Positions 8,712 to 18,026 are shown, numbered from the stretch's first letter. The stretch is DNA of 64,000 nt from Nitrospirota bacterium (GCA_030684575.1 JAUXVD010000021.1:1-64000), one strand, 5' to 3'. Translations and numbers: made by a program. Notes: generated by a model from the letters alone, not told the origin.

Positions 8712-9746
8712 ATGCAGGCGCTTGTGAAAACATCGGCTCAACCAGGATTGACGCTCAGCACCTGCCCCGATCCACAACCGGGCCGCACCGATGCGGTCAT
8801 CCGCGTGAAAGCCACGTCGCTCTGCGGGACCGATGCCCATATTTACAATTGGGATCCTTGGGCCCATAGCCGCATCCACCCGCCACGGATCATCGGTCAT
8901 GAAATGTGCGGCGAGGTCGTGGAAGTCGGGCCCGAGGTCACCTTGGTCAAGAGAGGGGACTATGTCGCAGCCGAGTCGCACCTCACATGTGGGCACTGTT
9001 TCCAATGCCGGACCGGACAGGCGCATGTGTGCAAGAACTATCGCATCCTGGGAGTCGATCTCGACGGATCGTTTGCGGAATACGTTGTCCTGCCGGAAGC
9101 CGTGCTCTGGAAGACGTCACCCACCATTCCACCGGAACTCGCCTGCGCGCAAGAACCGCTCGGCAACGCCGTCGATGCCGCCTTAGTCGAAGACCTCACG
9201 GGACAGACGGTACTGATCACCGGCTGCGGTCCGACCGGACTCTTCGCAGCCGCCGTCGCACGAACGGCCGGCGCCGCCACCATCATTGCGTCGGACGTCA
9301 GTGCCTACCGCCTGGACCTGGCCAAACAGGTCGGGGTCGATCATGTGCTCAACGCCACAACTGACACCGCCGATCACATCGCCGCCGCCATTCGTGACAT
9401 CACCGCCGGCGAAGGGGTCGATGCCTCCCTCGAAATGTCGGGAAACCCGATCGCCTTACATCAGGCCTTCAATGCCGTGAAGAACGGTGGACGTGTGACG
9501 CTCTTCGGCATTCCCACAGGGTCCGTATGTTTTGATCTCCCCAACGAAATTATTTTTAAGGGCATCCGCGTGTACGGCGTGACGGGCCGCCGACTCTTCA
9601 AAACCTGGTACCGCTTGGCCGGGCTCTTCCAGGCCGGGCTGAATATTAAGCCGATCATGACCCATACCTTTCCCATGAAAGACTTTGAACAGGGGTTCAA
9701 GTTGATCAACTCAGGACAATGTGGAAAAGTGGTGCTGATTCCGTGA
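8712..9746 (+). CDS. tdh: L-threonine 3-dehydrogenase
   Basis: NAD-dependent zinc enzyme oxidising L-threonine to 2-amino-3-ketobutyrate. Starting at ATG 8712 (MQALVKTSAQPGL) gives 344 residues, close to the 341 of E. coli Tdh. An ATG at 8682 has a better Shine-Dalgarno (AGGAG, 5 bases) and would add 10 residues. Seen: SLCGTDAHIYNWD, GHEMCGEVVEVG, structural zinc cysteines in CGHCFQCRTGQAHVC, coenzyme motif GCGPTGLFAAAVA, and the family ending GQCGKVVLIP. It is followed by kbl, completing threonine conversion to glycine plus acetyl-CoA. Confidence 0.94.
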   Translation: MQALVKTSAQPGLTLSTCPDPQPGRTDAVIRVKATSLCGTDAHIYNWDPWAHSRIHPPRIIGHEMCGEVVEVGPEVTLVKRGDYVAAESHLTCGHCFQCRTGQAHVCKNYRILGVDLDGSFAEYVVLPEAVLWKTSPTIPPELACAQEPLGNAVDAALVEDLTGQTVLITGCGPTGLFAAAVARTAGAATIIASDVSAYRLDLAKQVGVDHVLNATTDTADHIAAAIRDITAGEGVDASLEMSGNPIALHQAFNAVKNGGRVTLFGIPTGSVCFDLPNEIIFKGIRVYGVTGRRLFKTWYRLAGLFQAGLNIKPIMTHTFPMKDFEQGFKLINSGQCGKVVLIP

Positions 9747-9832
9747 AAGGCTAGAGGCCAGAGGCTAAAGGCAAGAGGCTCCAGATAGAGCCCGCTAGCC
9801 ACTCGCCCCAGGCCTCTCGCCTAAACAATGTT

Positions 9833-11023
9833 ATGGCCTACCATTCACTCAAGACATCAGTCTCAGCGCGGCTCGCGGACATCCGTGCGGCGGGCCTCTA
9901 TAAATCCGAGCGCCAAATCCTCAGTCCGCAAGGGGCCGAGATTCGCGTGACGCAAGGTGAGGTTCTCAATCTCTGCGCCAACAACTATCTGGGGCTCGCC
10001 AACCACCCTGACATCAGACGGGCCGCCATGGAAGGGTTGCACGAACATGGCTACGGTATGGCCTCCGTCCGGTTCATCTGTGGCACGCAGGATCTCCACC
10101 TACAGCTCGAACAGACGCTCAGCACCTTCCTGGGTACCGAGGACACCATCCTGTATAGTTCCTGCTTCGATGCCAACGGCGGACTCTTCGAGGTGCTGCT
10201 CGGCGAGCAAGACGCCGTCATCAGCGATGCCCTGAACCATGCCAGCCTGATCGATGGTATCCGTCTCTGCAAGGCCACCAAACTTCGTTATGCGCATTCC
10301 GATATGGCGGACCTGGAAGCCAAGCTGCATGACGCAACAGCCTGCCGCCTTCGCCTGATTGCGACGGACGGGGTCTTCTCCATGGATGGCGATCTCGCGA
10401 AACTCGATCGGATCGTCGAGCTGGCGGAGCGGTACGATGCAGCGGTGATCGTCGACGACAGTCACGCGACCGGCGTACTCGGACGCAATGGCCGCGGCAC
10501 GCCGGACCATTTCGGCGTGGCGGACCGGATCGAGATCGTCACCAGCACGTTGGGGAAAACATTGGGGGGCGCAGCAGGCGGGTTTACATCCGGACGAAAA
10601 GAAATCGTCGAGCTGTTGCGACAACGGTCGCGACCATACTTGTTTTCAAACTCACTTCCCCCGGTCATTGCCGCAGCGGCTCAACGGGCCGCCATCCTGG
10701 TCGCCCAAGGCGACCAGTTGCGAACCAGACTGCGCGAGAACGCTGCCTTCTTCCGTGCGCAACTCACCGCCCTCGGGTTCCGGCTCATTCCCGGCGAACA
10801 TCCCATCATCCCGGTCATGTTGGGCGATGCCTCGCTCGCGACCAGGATGGCAGAACGGCTGTTGGAGGAAGGGATCTATGTCGTGGGATTTAGTTACCCG
10901 GTTGTGCCGGAAGGGCAAGCGCGGATTCGCGTCCAGATGTCGGCAGCCCATACCAGAGAACAGCTGGAGCGGGCCAGCGCTGCCTTTGCCACGGTTGGAC
11001 GGGAACTGGGTGTGATTTCCTAA
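9833..11023 (+). CDS. kbl: 2-amino-3-ketobutyrate CoA ligase (glycine C-acetyltransferase)
   Basis: 396 residues, the normal length. A PLP enzyme of the alpha-oxoamine synthase family: [50 protein letters not shown], and the PLP-lysine loop [13 protein letters not shown]. It cleaves 2-amino-3-ketobutyrate with CoA to glycine and acetyl-CoA, the second step after Tdh. The 86-base gap after tdh is filled with short AGAGGC-type direct repeats and no promoter I can recognise, so co-transcription is likely. The TAA stop directly precedes a palindromic repeat. Confidence 0.95.
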   Translation: MAYHSLKTSVSARLADIRAAGLYKSERQILSPQGAEIRVTQGEVLNLCANNYLGLANHPDIRRAAMEGLHEHGYGMASVRFICGTQDLHLQLEQTLSTFLGTEDTILYSSCFDANGGLFEVLLGEQDAVISDALNHASLIDGIRLCKATKLRYAHSDMADLEAKLHDATACRLRLIATDGVFSMDGDLAKLDRIVELAERYDAAVIVDDSHATGVLGRNGRGTPDHFGVADRIEIVTSTLGKTLGGAAGGFTSGRKEIVELLRQRSRPYLFSNSLPPVIAAAAQRAAILVAQGDQLRTRLRENAAFFRAQLTALGFRLIPGEHPIIPVMLGDASLATRMAERLLEEGIYVVGFSYPVVPEGQARIRVQMSAAHTREQLERASAAFATVGRELGVIS

Positions 11024-11213
11024 CAGGCGGCTGAAACCGTCCGCCAGCGTCGTTCTCGCATCGTTCAGACTCTCAACGGGGACCCAGCCGCCTCACCACT
11101 CGGCGGCGCGCACAAACATGGTACTCCTTATTCGTCGCACCGTGCGCCCCAGCGGGTACGCCTCGGCCCTTCACTCGCTGCGGCCTTGCTGAACGAACGG
11201 TTTGAGCCGCCTG
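11024..11213. repeat. Palindromic repeat, copy 2, with an internal insertion
   Basis: Outer arms CAGGCGGCTGAAACCG and CGGTTTGAGCCGCCTG. The copy is inverted relative to copy 1, with the shared blocks GCAAGGCCGCAGC, GAGGCGTACCC, GTTGAGAGTCTGA and GCGAGAACGACGC on the minus strand. The central 9-base loop of copy 1 is replaced here by about 75 bases (roughly 11079-11150) with their own inverted repeats. The element starts at the base after the kbl stop codon and fills the space to mlaA, whose coding region converges on it. Confidence 0.8.
11093..11119 (-). other. Eight-codon mini-ORF with a full Shine-Dalgarno inside repeat copy 2
   Basis: On the minus strand AAGGAG is followed after TACC by ATG and a reading frame MFVRAAEW then TGA. 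It lies wholly inside the segment inserted in repeat copy 2, followed closely by GAGGCGGCTGG. It is far too short for a normal protein. It may be a fortuitous match or a conserved part of a mobile or regulatory element; I cannot test conservation here. Confidence 0.3.
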
Positions 11214-11247
11214 CGAAGGCTATTTGCTTCTTTGCCCCAGCACTTGC

Positions 11248-12123
11248 TTACTCTCGGACTGCCTTCGCTCGCGTCTGCAGATAGGCATTACGGACAGCCG
11301 TGTAGAGATCGAGCGTCGCCTCTTCGACTCCCTGGTATTTCTCGAGATTTCGCGAGCGCTCATTCACGATCTCTTCGACACGGACGCCGAATTGGATCAC
11401 GCTGGTCGTCGTCCGATTCTTATGTGCGATGATCGAGGGAACATTCTTGACCTCGATGAGCGGAGCAACCAGCCAGTTGATCGGGTTTAAGAACACGTCG
11501 CCCACGTAGCCCGTGAAATCTCTGACGGTAAAGGGAGGCAACAACGGCAACACTAAATAGGGGCCAGGCTTCATACCGTAATGCCCGAGTGTTTGGCCCA
11601 TATCTTCTTCAGGCGTCTCTAAGCCCATGTCTTTGGCCACGTCGATCAGTCCCGCCCCACCGATCGTGCTGTTCACCAAGAACCGTCCGACTTCGATGCC
11701 GGCCCCCTTGAACTTGCCCTGAAACATATTGTTCAAGAAACGCGGAGGAAAACGCAGGTTGTAATAGATGTTGCTGATACCGATCTGAACCCAGTCCGGC
11801 AAGAGAAAGTTATACCCCTTCGCGGCCGGCTTGAGCACAAATCGGTCGACCTGACGGTTGAACTGAAAGATATTGCTGTTGAACGGCTCCCAGGGATCGT
11901 ACTCCTCACCGGCTGCTTCATCGGCCCTGGCAAAGGGATCGAACGGTTCGTCTGGAGCGGTCACGTCCTGCGACGGAGGAGTCTGTGCGGAAGTCTCCCC
12001 AATCGCCGGCTTCTCGTCGCTCACCCCCTGCGTCTGTACTGTGCCTGATTTCCCCGCACAGCCAGTAACCAGTAGCATCACAACCGTCAGCAGACTGAAC
12101 GTCAGCATACGAAAAGAACTCAT
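11248..12123 (-). CDS. mlaA: MlaA-family outer-membrane lipoprotein (VacJ)
   Basis: Start ATG 12123 is chosen for AAGGAGG 8 bases upstream and because the lipobox (LLVTGC) then falls near residue 20; an open frame extends further upstream without signal. About 291 residues. After an acidic linker the MlaA core follows: YDPWEPFNSNIFQFNRQVDRFVLKP, NNMFQGKFKGAGIEVGRFLVNSTIGGAGLIDVA, EDMGQTLGHYGMKPGPYLVLPLLPP. MlaA removes mislocalised phospholipids from the outer leaflet and passes them to MlaC. The other mla genes are not in this window. Confidence 0.94.
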   Translation of the reverse strand: MSSFRMLTFSLLTVVMLLVTGCAGKSGTVQTQGVSDEKPAIGETSAQTPPSQDVTAPDEPFDPFARADEAAGEEYDPWEPFNSNIFQFNRQVDRFVLKPAAKGYNFLLPDWVQIGISNIYYNLRFPPRFLNNMFQGKFKGAGIEVGRFLVNSTIGGAGLIDVAKDMGLETPEEDMGQTLGHYGMKPGPYLVLPLLPPFTVRDFTGYVGDVFLNPINWLVAPLIEVKNVPSIIAHKNRTTTSVIQFGVRVEEIVNERSRNLEKYQGVEEATLDLYTAVRNAYLQTRAKAVRE

Positions 12124-12350
12124 CAGCCCGGCCTCCTTCACCCACATTGCATGAACAAGTCTCTTTCGGCCGCCATCCCCCTCTGAGCGGGCCTTCTGGT
12201 CAACCGACGGCACTCTACCAAATGCCGGCGCGATCTCCAATCACTTCTTACGAAATTCAGGCATGGCACGCGATAGGCCTACTCTATCTCGGTCTGTCGG
12301 CCCATTTGCTCAAGTCTTACAAACCTATGCGAGCACGGACTAGCAGCCTG

Positions 12351-13112
12351 CTAAGACCGGATGGCGGCTTGAACAAACTCTACCCACCGCCTGAAATAGG
12401 CCGTGCCACCGATCTGATAGGTATTGTTATGGTCGGCGCCCTCGATGAGATAGAAGAATTTCGGCGGCCTCGCTGCCTCAAAGACCTGCTTGCCTAATTC
12501 GAGGGGAATAATGTCGTCTCTGTCGCCGTGAATGATCAGCTTCGGCAGCGAGAGCTGCGGAAGGCGATCAAGGAGCGTGAACGCGGCCCCCAACAGCCAA
12601 TGAACCGGCAACCCGCCGTAATGGAACTTGGCCACCGCTTCGATGGACGGAAACACCGATTCGAGGATCAGCCCTGCAGCAGGCTTCTGAGAGGCCAATT
12701 CCCCCGCCACCGCTCCACCGAGTGAACGTCCGAAGATGATGAGGCGTTCGGAACGGATCATTCTGGTGCGAGTTAGATAATCATAGGCACCCAGCGCATC
12801 CTGATAGAGCCCTTCCTCCGAAGGCCGCCCCTGGCTCCGACCGTAGCCGCGATAGTCGAACAGAAACACCGACAGGCCTGACTGATAGAGCAGCTTCAGA
12901 TTCTCCAGCCGATGGATCACATTACCGGCATTACCATGGCACCAGAGTATGACCGGACGATCGGCTTGCGCTTCGACATACCACCCGAACAGGCGGATGC
13001 CATCGCCGGCCTGAAACCACACCTCCTCCAGCGGCAAGCCGGTCAGCCTCGCCCAATCGCGATCTTGCCAGGGTTCAGGATGATAGACGAAAAATTGGTC
13101 GAGGATGCTCAT
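12351..13112 (-). CDS. Alpha/beta hydrolase (YfhR/ABHD13-like)
   Basis: 253 residues. Alpha/beta hydrolase fold with oxyanion region LWCHGNAGNVIHRLENL, the FDYRGYGRSQG segment, nucleophile elbow GRSLGG (Ser), acid region HGDRDDIIP (Asp) and catalytic His in EGADHNNTY. The spacing fits the BAAT/YfhR group of serine hydrolases of unknown substrate. No signal peptide is evident, although the family often has a membrane anchor. Its TAG stop lies in TAGCAGCCTGCTA, which resembles the outer end of the palindromic repeat family, so a degraded copy may follow it. Confidence 0.87.
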   Translation of the reverse strand: MSILDQFFVYHPEPWQDRDWARLTGLPLEEVWFQAGDGIRLFGWYVEAQADRPVILWCHGNAGNVIHRLENLKLLYQSGLSVFLFDYRGYGRSQGRPSEEGLYQDALGAYDYLTRTRMIRSERLIIFGRSLGGAVAGELASQKPAAGLILESVFPSIEAVAKFHYGGLPVHWLLGAAFTLLDRLPQLSLPKLIIHGDRDDIIPLELGKQVFEAARPPKFFYLIEGADHNNTYQIGGTAYFRRWVEFVQAAIRS

Positions 13113-13145
13113 AGCAGCTTCGGACAGGTTGGCTTCGCGGTCAGT

Positions 13146-13883
13146 TCAGAACGACCATCCAATGCCGCCGGACAGGATCTGCGTGTGGAAATCGAGTTTG
13201 ACCCGCTGGTTACCGGCGCCTCCACTGTCCCAACTATACTTGGTCACGAAATATTTGTACTCGCCAAAGAGAAACAGTTGCTCCGTCATGAAGACCCGCA
13301 GGCCGCCGAGAAACTGATAGGCGAAGGCGAAATCTGCTGAACTGCCAGACAGCCTGACATTGCTACTGGTGATGTTCACGCTATGGAGGATGCCGGTCGA
13401 CGTACCCCCTCCGGCTCCGATGTAGGGGTGGACCGCCTCACCTGGATACCGCAATATCACGTTATACATCGTTGCGAGGGCGATCACGCTGCCCTGCGCC
13501 TCTGTCGTGCCGGTCCCGGACGTGGTTCGCGGAGCCCTCACGCTGCCGCCAAGCCCGAAGGCTTCGATCTCAGCACCGACGATTTTCCTGGTGAACCAAG
13601 GATAGATATCGAATTTGATCCCCGCACCGATTGCCCCCCGTACGTCGGTGCTTGGGATACGATTGCCGCCGACGGAAAGGTCCTCATTTTGGGGGAAGAG
13701 GCCCATGACATGTCCGCTCAAGTAGAGATCGATATTCTTTTCTGGCGGGGATAACGGAGCTGGCTGCGGAGGCACTCCCTGTGCGAATGCCACACCGTCC
13801 CCTATCGGCTCGATACCGGAAATTCCCGACAGGCAAACGATGGAAACACAGACGAGTCTGCTCCTCCAGGTCGTTTCTCCCAT
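13146..13883 (-). CDS. Outer-membrane beta-barrel protein
   Basis: ATG 13883 (MGETTWRSR) has TGAGGT 7 bases upstream and gives a proper signal peptide ending near VAFA; an open frame continues upstream without one. The mature part of about 210 residues has alternating amphipathic strands (KNIDLYLSGHVMGLFPQN, GAGIKFDIYPWFTRKIVGAEIEAFG, VHPYIGAGGGTSTGI, LFLFGEYKYFVTKYSWD) and ends in an aromatic residue (GGIGWSF), as barrel proteins do. It resembles the OmpW/OmpA-like outer_membrane_beta-barrel family (PF13505). Function unknown. Confidence 0.85.
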   Translation of the reverse strand: MGETTWRSRLVCVSIVCLSGISGIEPIGDGVAFAQGVPPQPAPLSPPEKNIDLYLSGHVMGLFPQNEDLSVGGNRIPSTDVRGAIGAGIKFDIYPWFTRKIVGAEIEAFGLGGSVRAPRTTSGTGTTEAQGSVIALATMYNVILRYPGEAVHPYIGAGGGTSTGILHSVNITSSNVRLSGSSADFAFAYQFLGGLRVFMTEQLFLFGEYKYFVTKYSWDSGGAGNQRVKLDFHTQILSGGIGWSF

Positions 13884-14071
13884 AGCCGTAACCTCATTCG
13901 CACAAATGTGCAGTACGTGAGTTTTTTCATGGAACCTAGCACGGTCGGCCAACAGAGACAACGCCGAGAAAGTCATGGCAGAGTCGTTCCAAACCGATGT
14001 CTCCAACCCGTCCTTGATCTAGCAACGTTATCCCTTCTTGGATATACTCCAACCCACTCGATTACCATGCC

Positions 14072-15439
14072 ATGAGGTTGTCCATGTCTTCCGTCCCTTC
14101 CGCAGGCTCGAATACGACTCCGACCCCATGCGACGTCCTCGTGGTTGGAGGCGGCCCGGCCGGCTCGACCATTTCAGCTGTGCTCGCGGAACGCGGATGG
14201 AATGTGCATCTGCTGGAAAAAGATTCCCACCCGCGCTTTCATATTGGAGAATCGCTCCTCCCGCATTCGGTCCCGATGTTGAGAAAGCTCGGCGTGCTGC
14301 CGGAAATCGAGAAGATCGGCATCATCAAGTACGGCGCGGAAATGGTGTCGAAGTACCATGGTCGATCACACATGTTCTATTTCGCTAAGGCCATCGATTC
14401 CTCCCAGCCCTATGCATTCGAGGTCAAACGATCCGAGTTTGACGCTATCTTGATGAAAAACGCGGTGGCAAAAGGCACTCATATCCACGAAGGCCTGAAG
14501 GCCCAGCATGTCGAGTTTCGTCCTGGATCGTCTTCAATCGTTCATGCCGAAGATCGGACCGGGCGCCCCGTCGCCTGGGAGGCGAAGTTCGTCGTGGATG
14601 CCAGCGGCCGCGATACGTTTCTTTCCGCACAGCTGGGAGGGAAACATCGGAGCGCCACCCACAACAGCGCGGCAATCTTCGGACATTTCGAAGGGGTGAC
14701 TCGATTGCCCGGCGCAGACGAAGGGAACATCACGGTCGGCTGGCACGACCACGGGTGGTGCTGGCTGATTCCCTTCAAAGACGGCACGATGAGCGTGGGC
14801 GTCGTCTGCTGGCCCGACTACATTCGATCGCGACAGGTCCCGCTCGACCAATTTCTCCTAGACACCCTCGCGCTGATGCCGTCCATCGCTGAGCGGATGA
14901 AGCAGGCCACGCTGAGGACCGAGGTCTACGCCGCCGCAAATTTTGCCTACCGTAGAGAAACCATGTCCGGCGAGGGCTATCTCATGGTCGGCGACGCATT
15001 CGCCTTCATCGACCCCATGTTCTCCAGCGGTGTCCACCTGGCCTTGAACAGCGCGATGATGGGAGCCGACGTCGTCGAGGCCTATCTGCGGCACTCCCCG
15101 GAATATAGGCCGAAACTTCGCGAATTCAACCGCACCGTGCGGCGGGGGATCGATGCATTTTCCTGGTTCATCCATCGATTCACTCAACCGGCCTTTCGGG
15201 ATCTGTTCATGTCGATGCGGAGACCCCCGAAGATGGAACAGGCTGTCCTCTCGCTCTTGGCCGGTGATGTCTTTACCCAATCACGGGCGCGAGTGCCGCT
15301 TTTCATCTTTAAAGTTGCCTACTACCTGACCTATGTGCTCAATTGGAAAGAGAATAGGACTGCGGCTCGTCGTCGCAGATTAGGGCTCCAGACCACCGTC
15401 ACCAACCTGAAAGATTACGCCGTCAACCACGAGACCTAG
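14072..15439 (+). CDS. FAD-dependent halogenase-like oxidoreductase
   Basis: 455 residues; ATG 14072, with 14084 an alternative. FAD-binding motif GGGPAGSTISAVLAERG, then LEKDSHPRFHIGESLLP, typical of the tryptophan-halogenase/geranylgeranyl-reductase branch. A WxWxIP signature is present (W229, W231, I233, P234), diagnostic for flavin-dependent halogenases, and GEGYLMVGDAFAFIDPMFSSGVHLA is the second FAD contact. It probably installs Cl or Br on an aromatic ring, or is a close oxidoreductase relative. It is 25 bases upstream of a chorismatase giving hydroxybenzoate and next to an aryl-polyene operon, so the polyene head group is the natural substrate candidate. Confidence 0.83.
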   Translation: MRLSMSSVPSAGSNTTPTPCDVLVVGGGPAGSTISAVLAERGWNVHLLEKDSHPRFHIGESLLPHSVPMLRKLGVLPEIEKIGIIKYGAEMVSKYHGRSHMFYFAKAIDSSQPYAFEVKRSEFDAILMKNAVAKGTHIHEGLKAQHVEFRPGSSSIVHAEDRTGRPVAWEAKFVVDASGRDTFLSAQLGGKHRSATHNSAAIFGHFEGVTRLPGADEGNITVGWHDHGWCWLIPFKDGTMSVGVVCWPDYIRSRQVPLDQFLLDTLALMPSIAERMKQATLRTEVYAAANFAYRRETMSGEGYLMVGDAFAFIDPMFSSGVHLALNSAMMGADVVEAYLRHSPEYRPKLREFNRTVRRGIDAFSWFIHRFTQPAFRDLFMSMRRPPKMEQAVLSLLAGDVFTQSRARVPLFIFKVAYYLTYVLNWKENRTAARRRRLGLQTTVTNLKDYAVNHET

Positions 15440-15464
15440 CCGAGGGACCAAGAGGAGCGTCGTC

Positions 15465-16511
15465 GTGCGACCAAGCCAGACACAACAATCCTACGCGGCA
15501 GGTCATCACACGTCGGACGCAACGTTGCGGCCCCGCCTGACCTATGTCGAGACTTCGGAGCTGACGACCTGGCTCGCCGCGTCCGGCACCCATCCCTTGG
15601 CCATCATTTCATTCGGACAGGCCACCCCACGCACCATTTTATGTCCAACCATGAGCCTCGACCTCGCGCAATTGGAGGGGCATCCCTTGCTTGAAGTCTG
15701 GACATCCGACCAGCCCGTGGCGACTCTTCAGAAGAATGAATGCTCCTTGGCAATGAGCGGGGATGTCCTGGCTGGGACCATCTCCCTCGACGAAAAATCG
15801 GGAGCCACGTTGGATGTCACGACAGAGCTGGCCTACCGACAGCTCCTTCAGCACACGCGTGAACTCGGGTTTCCCTATCTGTGGCGAGTCTGGAACTTTT
15901 TCCCGGATATTAATGAAGAAAAAGATGGTCTGGAGCGGTATCGGCGATTTTGCATGGGACGCCATCAGGCGTTGGAGGCAAGCCTTCAGAACTTCCCCTC
16001 TGCGCTTCCCGCCGGCACGGCAGTGGGCACGCGATCCGGGCCGCTGCAGCTCTACTTTCTGGCTGGGGCTCACCCCGCGACCCATCTCGGGAACCCACGT
16101 CAAATGAACGCCTACGAGTATCCGGACACGTACGGACCACACAGCCCGTCGTTTGCCCGCGCAACCGTTTCCCGATCTGAGACCCGCGCGCAACTCTATA
16201 TTGCCGGAACGGCAAGCGTGGTCGGACATACCAGCCAACATGTAGGACTTCCGAAGCAACAGACGCTCGAAACGATCCAGAACCTCAAGGTCTTGCTCCC
16301 TCATGCTGAAAGCGCAGCCCACAGAGATTTCACCGGGCCACAGAGCGAAGCCCTGTATAAAGTCTATGTGCGGGATGCAGCCCATCTATCTGAAATCCGC
16401 GAGGCCCTCCGCAGCTTCCCGTTATCCTTGAATCAGGTTCTCTTCCTGCAAGGAGAACTCTGTCGCAAGGAACTGCTGGTTGAAATCGAAGGGCTCGTCA
16501 CCTCGGACTGA
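15465..16511 (+). CDS. xanB2: Chorismatase (XanB2/Hyg5/FkbO family)
   Basis: 348 residues with a GTG start; AGAGGAG lies 7 bases upstream. The family signatures are clear: YLWRVWNFFPDIN, GLERYRRFCMGRHQAL, LPAGTAVGTRSG, YFLAGAHPATHLGNPRQMNAYEYPDTYGPHSPSFARAT, and LYIAGTASVVGHTSQH. These enzymes hydrolyse chorismate; XanB2 yields 3- and 4-hydroxybenzoate. In Xanthomonas the 3-hydroxybenzoate starts xanthomonadin synthesis, and here the gene lies beside a polyene operon. The product specificity (3-HBA, 4-HBA or dihydroxycyclohexadienoate) depends on a few active-site residues I cannot assign safely. Confidence 0.9.
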   Translation: MRPSQTQQSYAAGHHTSDATLRPRLTYVETSELTTWLAASGTHPLAIISFGQATPRTILCPTMSLDLAQLEGHPLLEVWTSDQPVATLQKNECSLAMSGDVLAGTISLDEKSGATLDVTTELAYRQLLQHTRELGFPYLWRVWNFFPDINEEKDGLERYRRFCMGRHQALEASLQNFPSALPAGTAVGTRSGPLQLYFLAGAHPATHLGNPRQMNAYEYPDTYGPHSPSFARATVSRSETRAQLYIAGTASVVGHTSQHVGLPKQQTLETIQNLKVLLPHAESAAHRDFTGPQSEALYKVYVRDAAHLSEIREALRSFPLSLNQVLFLQGELCRKELLVEIEGLVTSD

Positions 16512-16587
16512 TTCCATCCATGCGATATCCTGCATCGTCTGTTCAACAGCCGTTCCATCTCCCCGTCATGCGCGGGAGCCATTCATA

Positions 16588-17547
16588 ATGTTCAGAAGTC
16601 GTGCCACACATCTCCATGCCGTCGAGGGGAACGGGCATGGAGCGATCGCGCCCCCGAAGTTTTACTTTACGATCGACTGCGATTGGGTGCCCGGCTCTCA
16701 CTCGGGACTCGAACTGCTCCTCAGCCTCTGCGATCGCTACCAGCTCAAGGGCACGATCTTCTTCGCGGGACGCTTCGCGGAAGCCTATCCGCATTTGGTC
16801 AGAGACTGTCACGACCGCGGACACCAGCTAGGCACACATGGATGGGCCCACGGCGGGCTGGAACACGACGAAGATTTCCGCACGGCCAGTTACGAGCAGC
16901 AACGGGAATGGATCAGCCGCGCCACCGAGGCGGTCGAGCGAGCCGCCGGCATTCGTCCTGTCGTATTCCGCGCGCCCAACCTCTCGATCGGTGAAACCAC
17001 GCTCCGCGCCCTCGAACACGAAGGGTATCGATGCGACTCCTCCGTTCCGGCCAGGCGATTCGACATGGGGCTGGGACGAGTCCATTATCTGAAATACTTC
17101 TGGGCTCCACGAGACCCCTATCGACCATCGCGGGAAAATTTGACGACACCCGGTGAGGGTCCCTTGACCGAAGTCCCCCCCTCCTCATACCTGTTTCCGA
17201 TCAACCTGGCGACGCTGCGCACGCTCGGCCTACCGATGATTCAACGCATGATTCGCTGGATCGGACGCCGTTCGCGCCATCTGGTCTTCTACTGTCATCC
17301 CTCGGAGTTCGTACTCGCGAAGCATCAGGTCTTCCCAAACGCCATGTCCAAGTGGAACCAGAAGGGCATGTGCCCGGCCAACCTCTCGCTAGTCGAAGAT
17401 TTGATCGACCATGTCCTCGAGCGCGGCTATGCCCCTACACCTATGATGGAGGCCCCGACGCGTGAACTTGACTTGAGACCGAGGGTGGGATTAAGAGCAA
17501 AGAACTTTCAGTCAACCGGGGCCTATCCAAAGGAGGGACAGCGATGA
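16588..17547 (+). CDS. Polysaccharide deacetylase family protein (NodB domain)
   Basis: ATG 16588 is preferred (GGGAG 9 bases upstream); an open frame extends back into the chorismatase gene. About 319 residues. The NodB domain begins FYFTIDCDW (metal Asp), continues KGTIFFAGRFAEAYPHLV and GHQLGTHGWAHGGLEHD (metal His pair), then VFRAPNLSIGETTL and a late FYCHPSEF. It resembles the cytosolic PgdA/DUF3473-type deacetylases that process N-acetylated sugars. Its 4-base overlap with the next lipoprotein gene and its place between chorismatase and the polyene operon suggest a role in a sugar-bearing conjugate, but that is inference. Confidence 0.85.
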   Translation: MFRSRATHLHAVEGNGHGAIAPPKFYFTIDCDWVPGSHSGLELLLSLCDRYQLKGTIFFAGRFAEAYPHLVRDCHDRGHQLGTHGWAHGGLEHDEDFRTASYEQQREWISRATEAVERAAGIRPVVFRAPNLSIGETTLRALEHEGYRCDSSVPARRFDMGLGRVHYLKYFWAPRDPYRPSRENLTTPGEGPLTEVPPSSYLFPINLATLRTLGLPMIQRMIRWIGRRSRHLVFYCHPSEFVLAKHQVFPNAMSKWNQKGMCPANLSLVEDLIDHVLERGYAPTPMMEAPTRELDLRPRVGLRAKNFQSTGAYPKEGQR

Positions 17548-17954
17548 AGCAGTTGCTATCTGGGATTCTTGTGGCATGTCTGGCTGTTGTGATCGTGACA
17601 GGATGCCGGGGTGCAGGACAAATCTATAATGTCAAAGAAGCGCCGATTACGACGTCGGCTGGCAAAGAGCTGACCGTGGATCAGGTCGGCAAGGCGATCA
17701 TGGATGCGGGGATCGGACTCAGATGGATCATGGTGGTCACCAAGCCGGGCCAGATCGTCGCCACGCAAAATGCTCGAAACCACACCGCCATCGTCGACAT
17801 TGCGTACGACACCAAAACGTACAGCATGACCTATAAAGATAGCGTGAACTTAAACTACAACGCCGAGAAACAAACCATCCACGAGGCCTACAGCGGCTGG
17901 ATTCGCAATCTTGATAACGCCATCAAGGGTCGGCTCGCTATAGCAGGAATGTAA
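17544..17954 (+). CDS. Small lipoprotein
   Basis: 136 residues, start ATG overlapping the previous stop (ATGA) with GGAGG upstream. Signal peptide with lipobox VTGC. The mature part (IYNVKEAPITTSAGKELTVDQVGKAI, GQIVATQNARNHTAIVDIAYDTKTYSMTY, NLNYNAEKQTIHEAYSGWIRNLDNAI) matches a widespread uncharacterised lipoprotein family in proteobacteria. It forms the end of the plus-strand part of the polyene region and is followed by a strong hairpin. No enzymatic residue pattern is visible; a periplasmic binding or assembly role is possible. Confidence 0.8.
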   Translation: MKQLLSGILVACLAVVIVTGCRGAGQIYNVKEAPITTSAGKELTVDQVGKAIMDAGIGLRWIMVVTKPGQIVATQNARNHTAIVDIAYDTKTYSMTYKDSVNLNYNAEKQTIHEAYSGWIRNLDNAIKGRLAIAGM

Positions 17955-17963
17955 GACGCTTCA

Positions 17964-17991
17964 CCCTCTGCCGCAAACATGCGGCAGAGGG
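17964..17991. terminator. Hairpin between convergent operons
   Basis: Perfect 11-base stem CCCTCTGCCGC / GCGGCAGAGGG with loop AAACAT. It sits 10 bases after the lipoprotein stop and 36 bases before the end of the glycosyltransferase gene on the other strand. The T-run after it is weak on either strand, so it may work bidirectionally with partial efficiency. Confidence 0.7.
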
Positions 17992-18026
17992 AATCTTCCC
18001 GCTCCCTGCCCATCCCCGACAATTCG

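Noticed and set aside
9747-9832. AGAGGC direct repeats between tdh and kbl as a CRISPR or mobile element
   Set aside because: Units are 6-8 bases, irregular and few; no spacers or terminal repeats.
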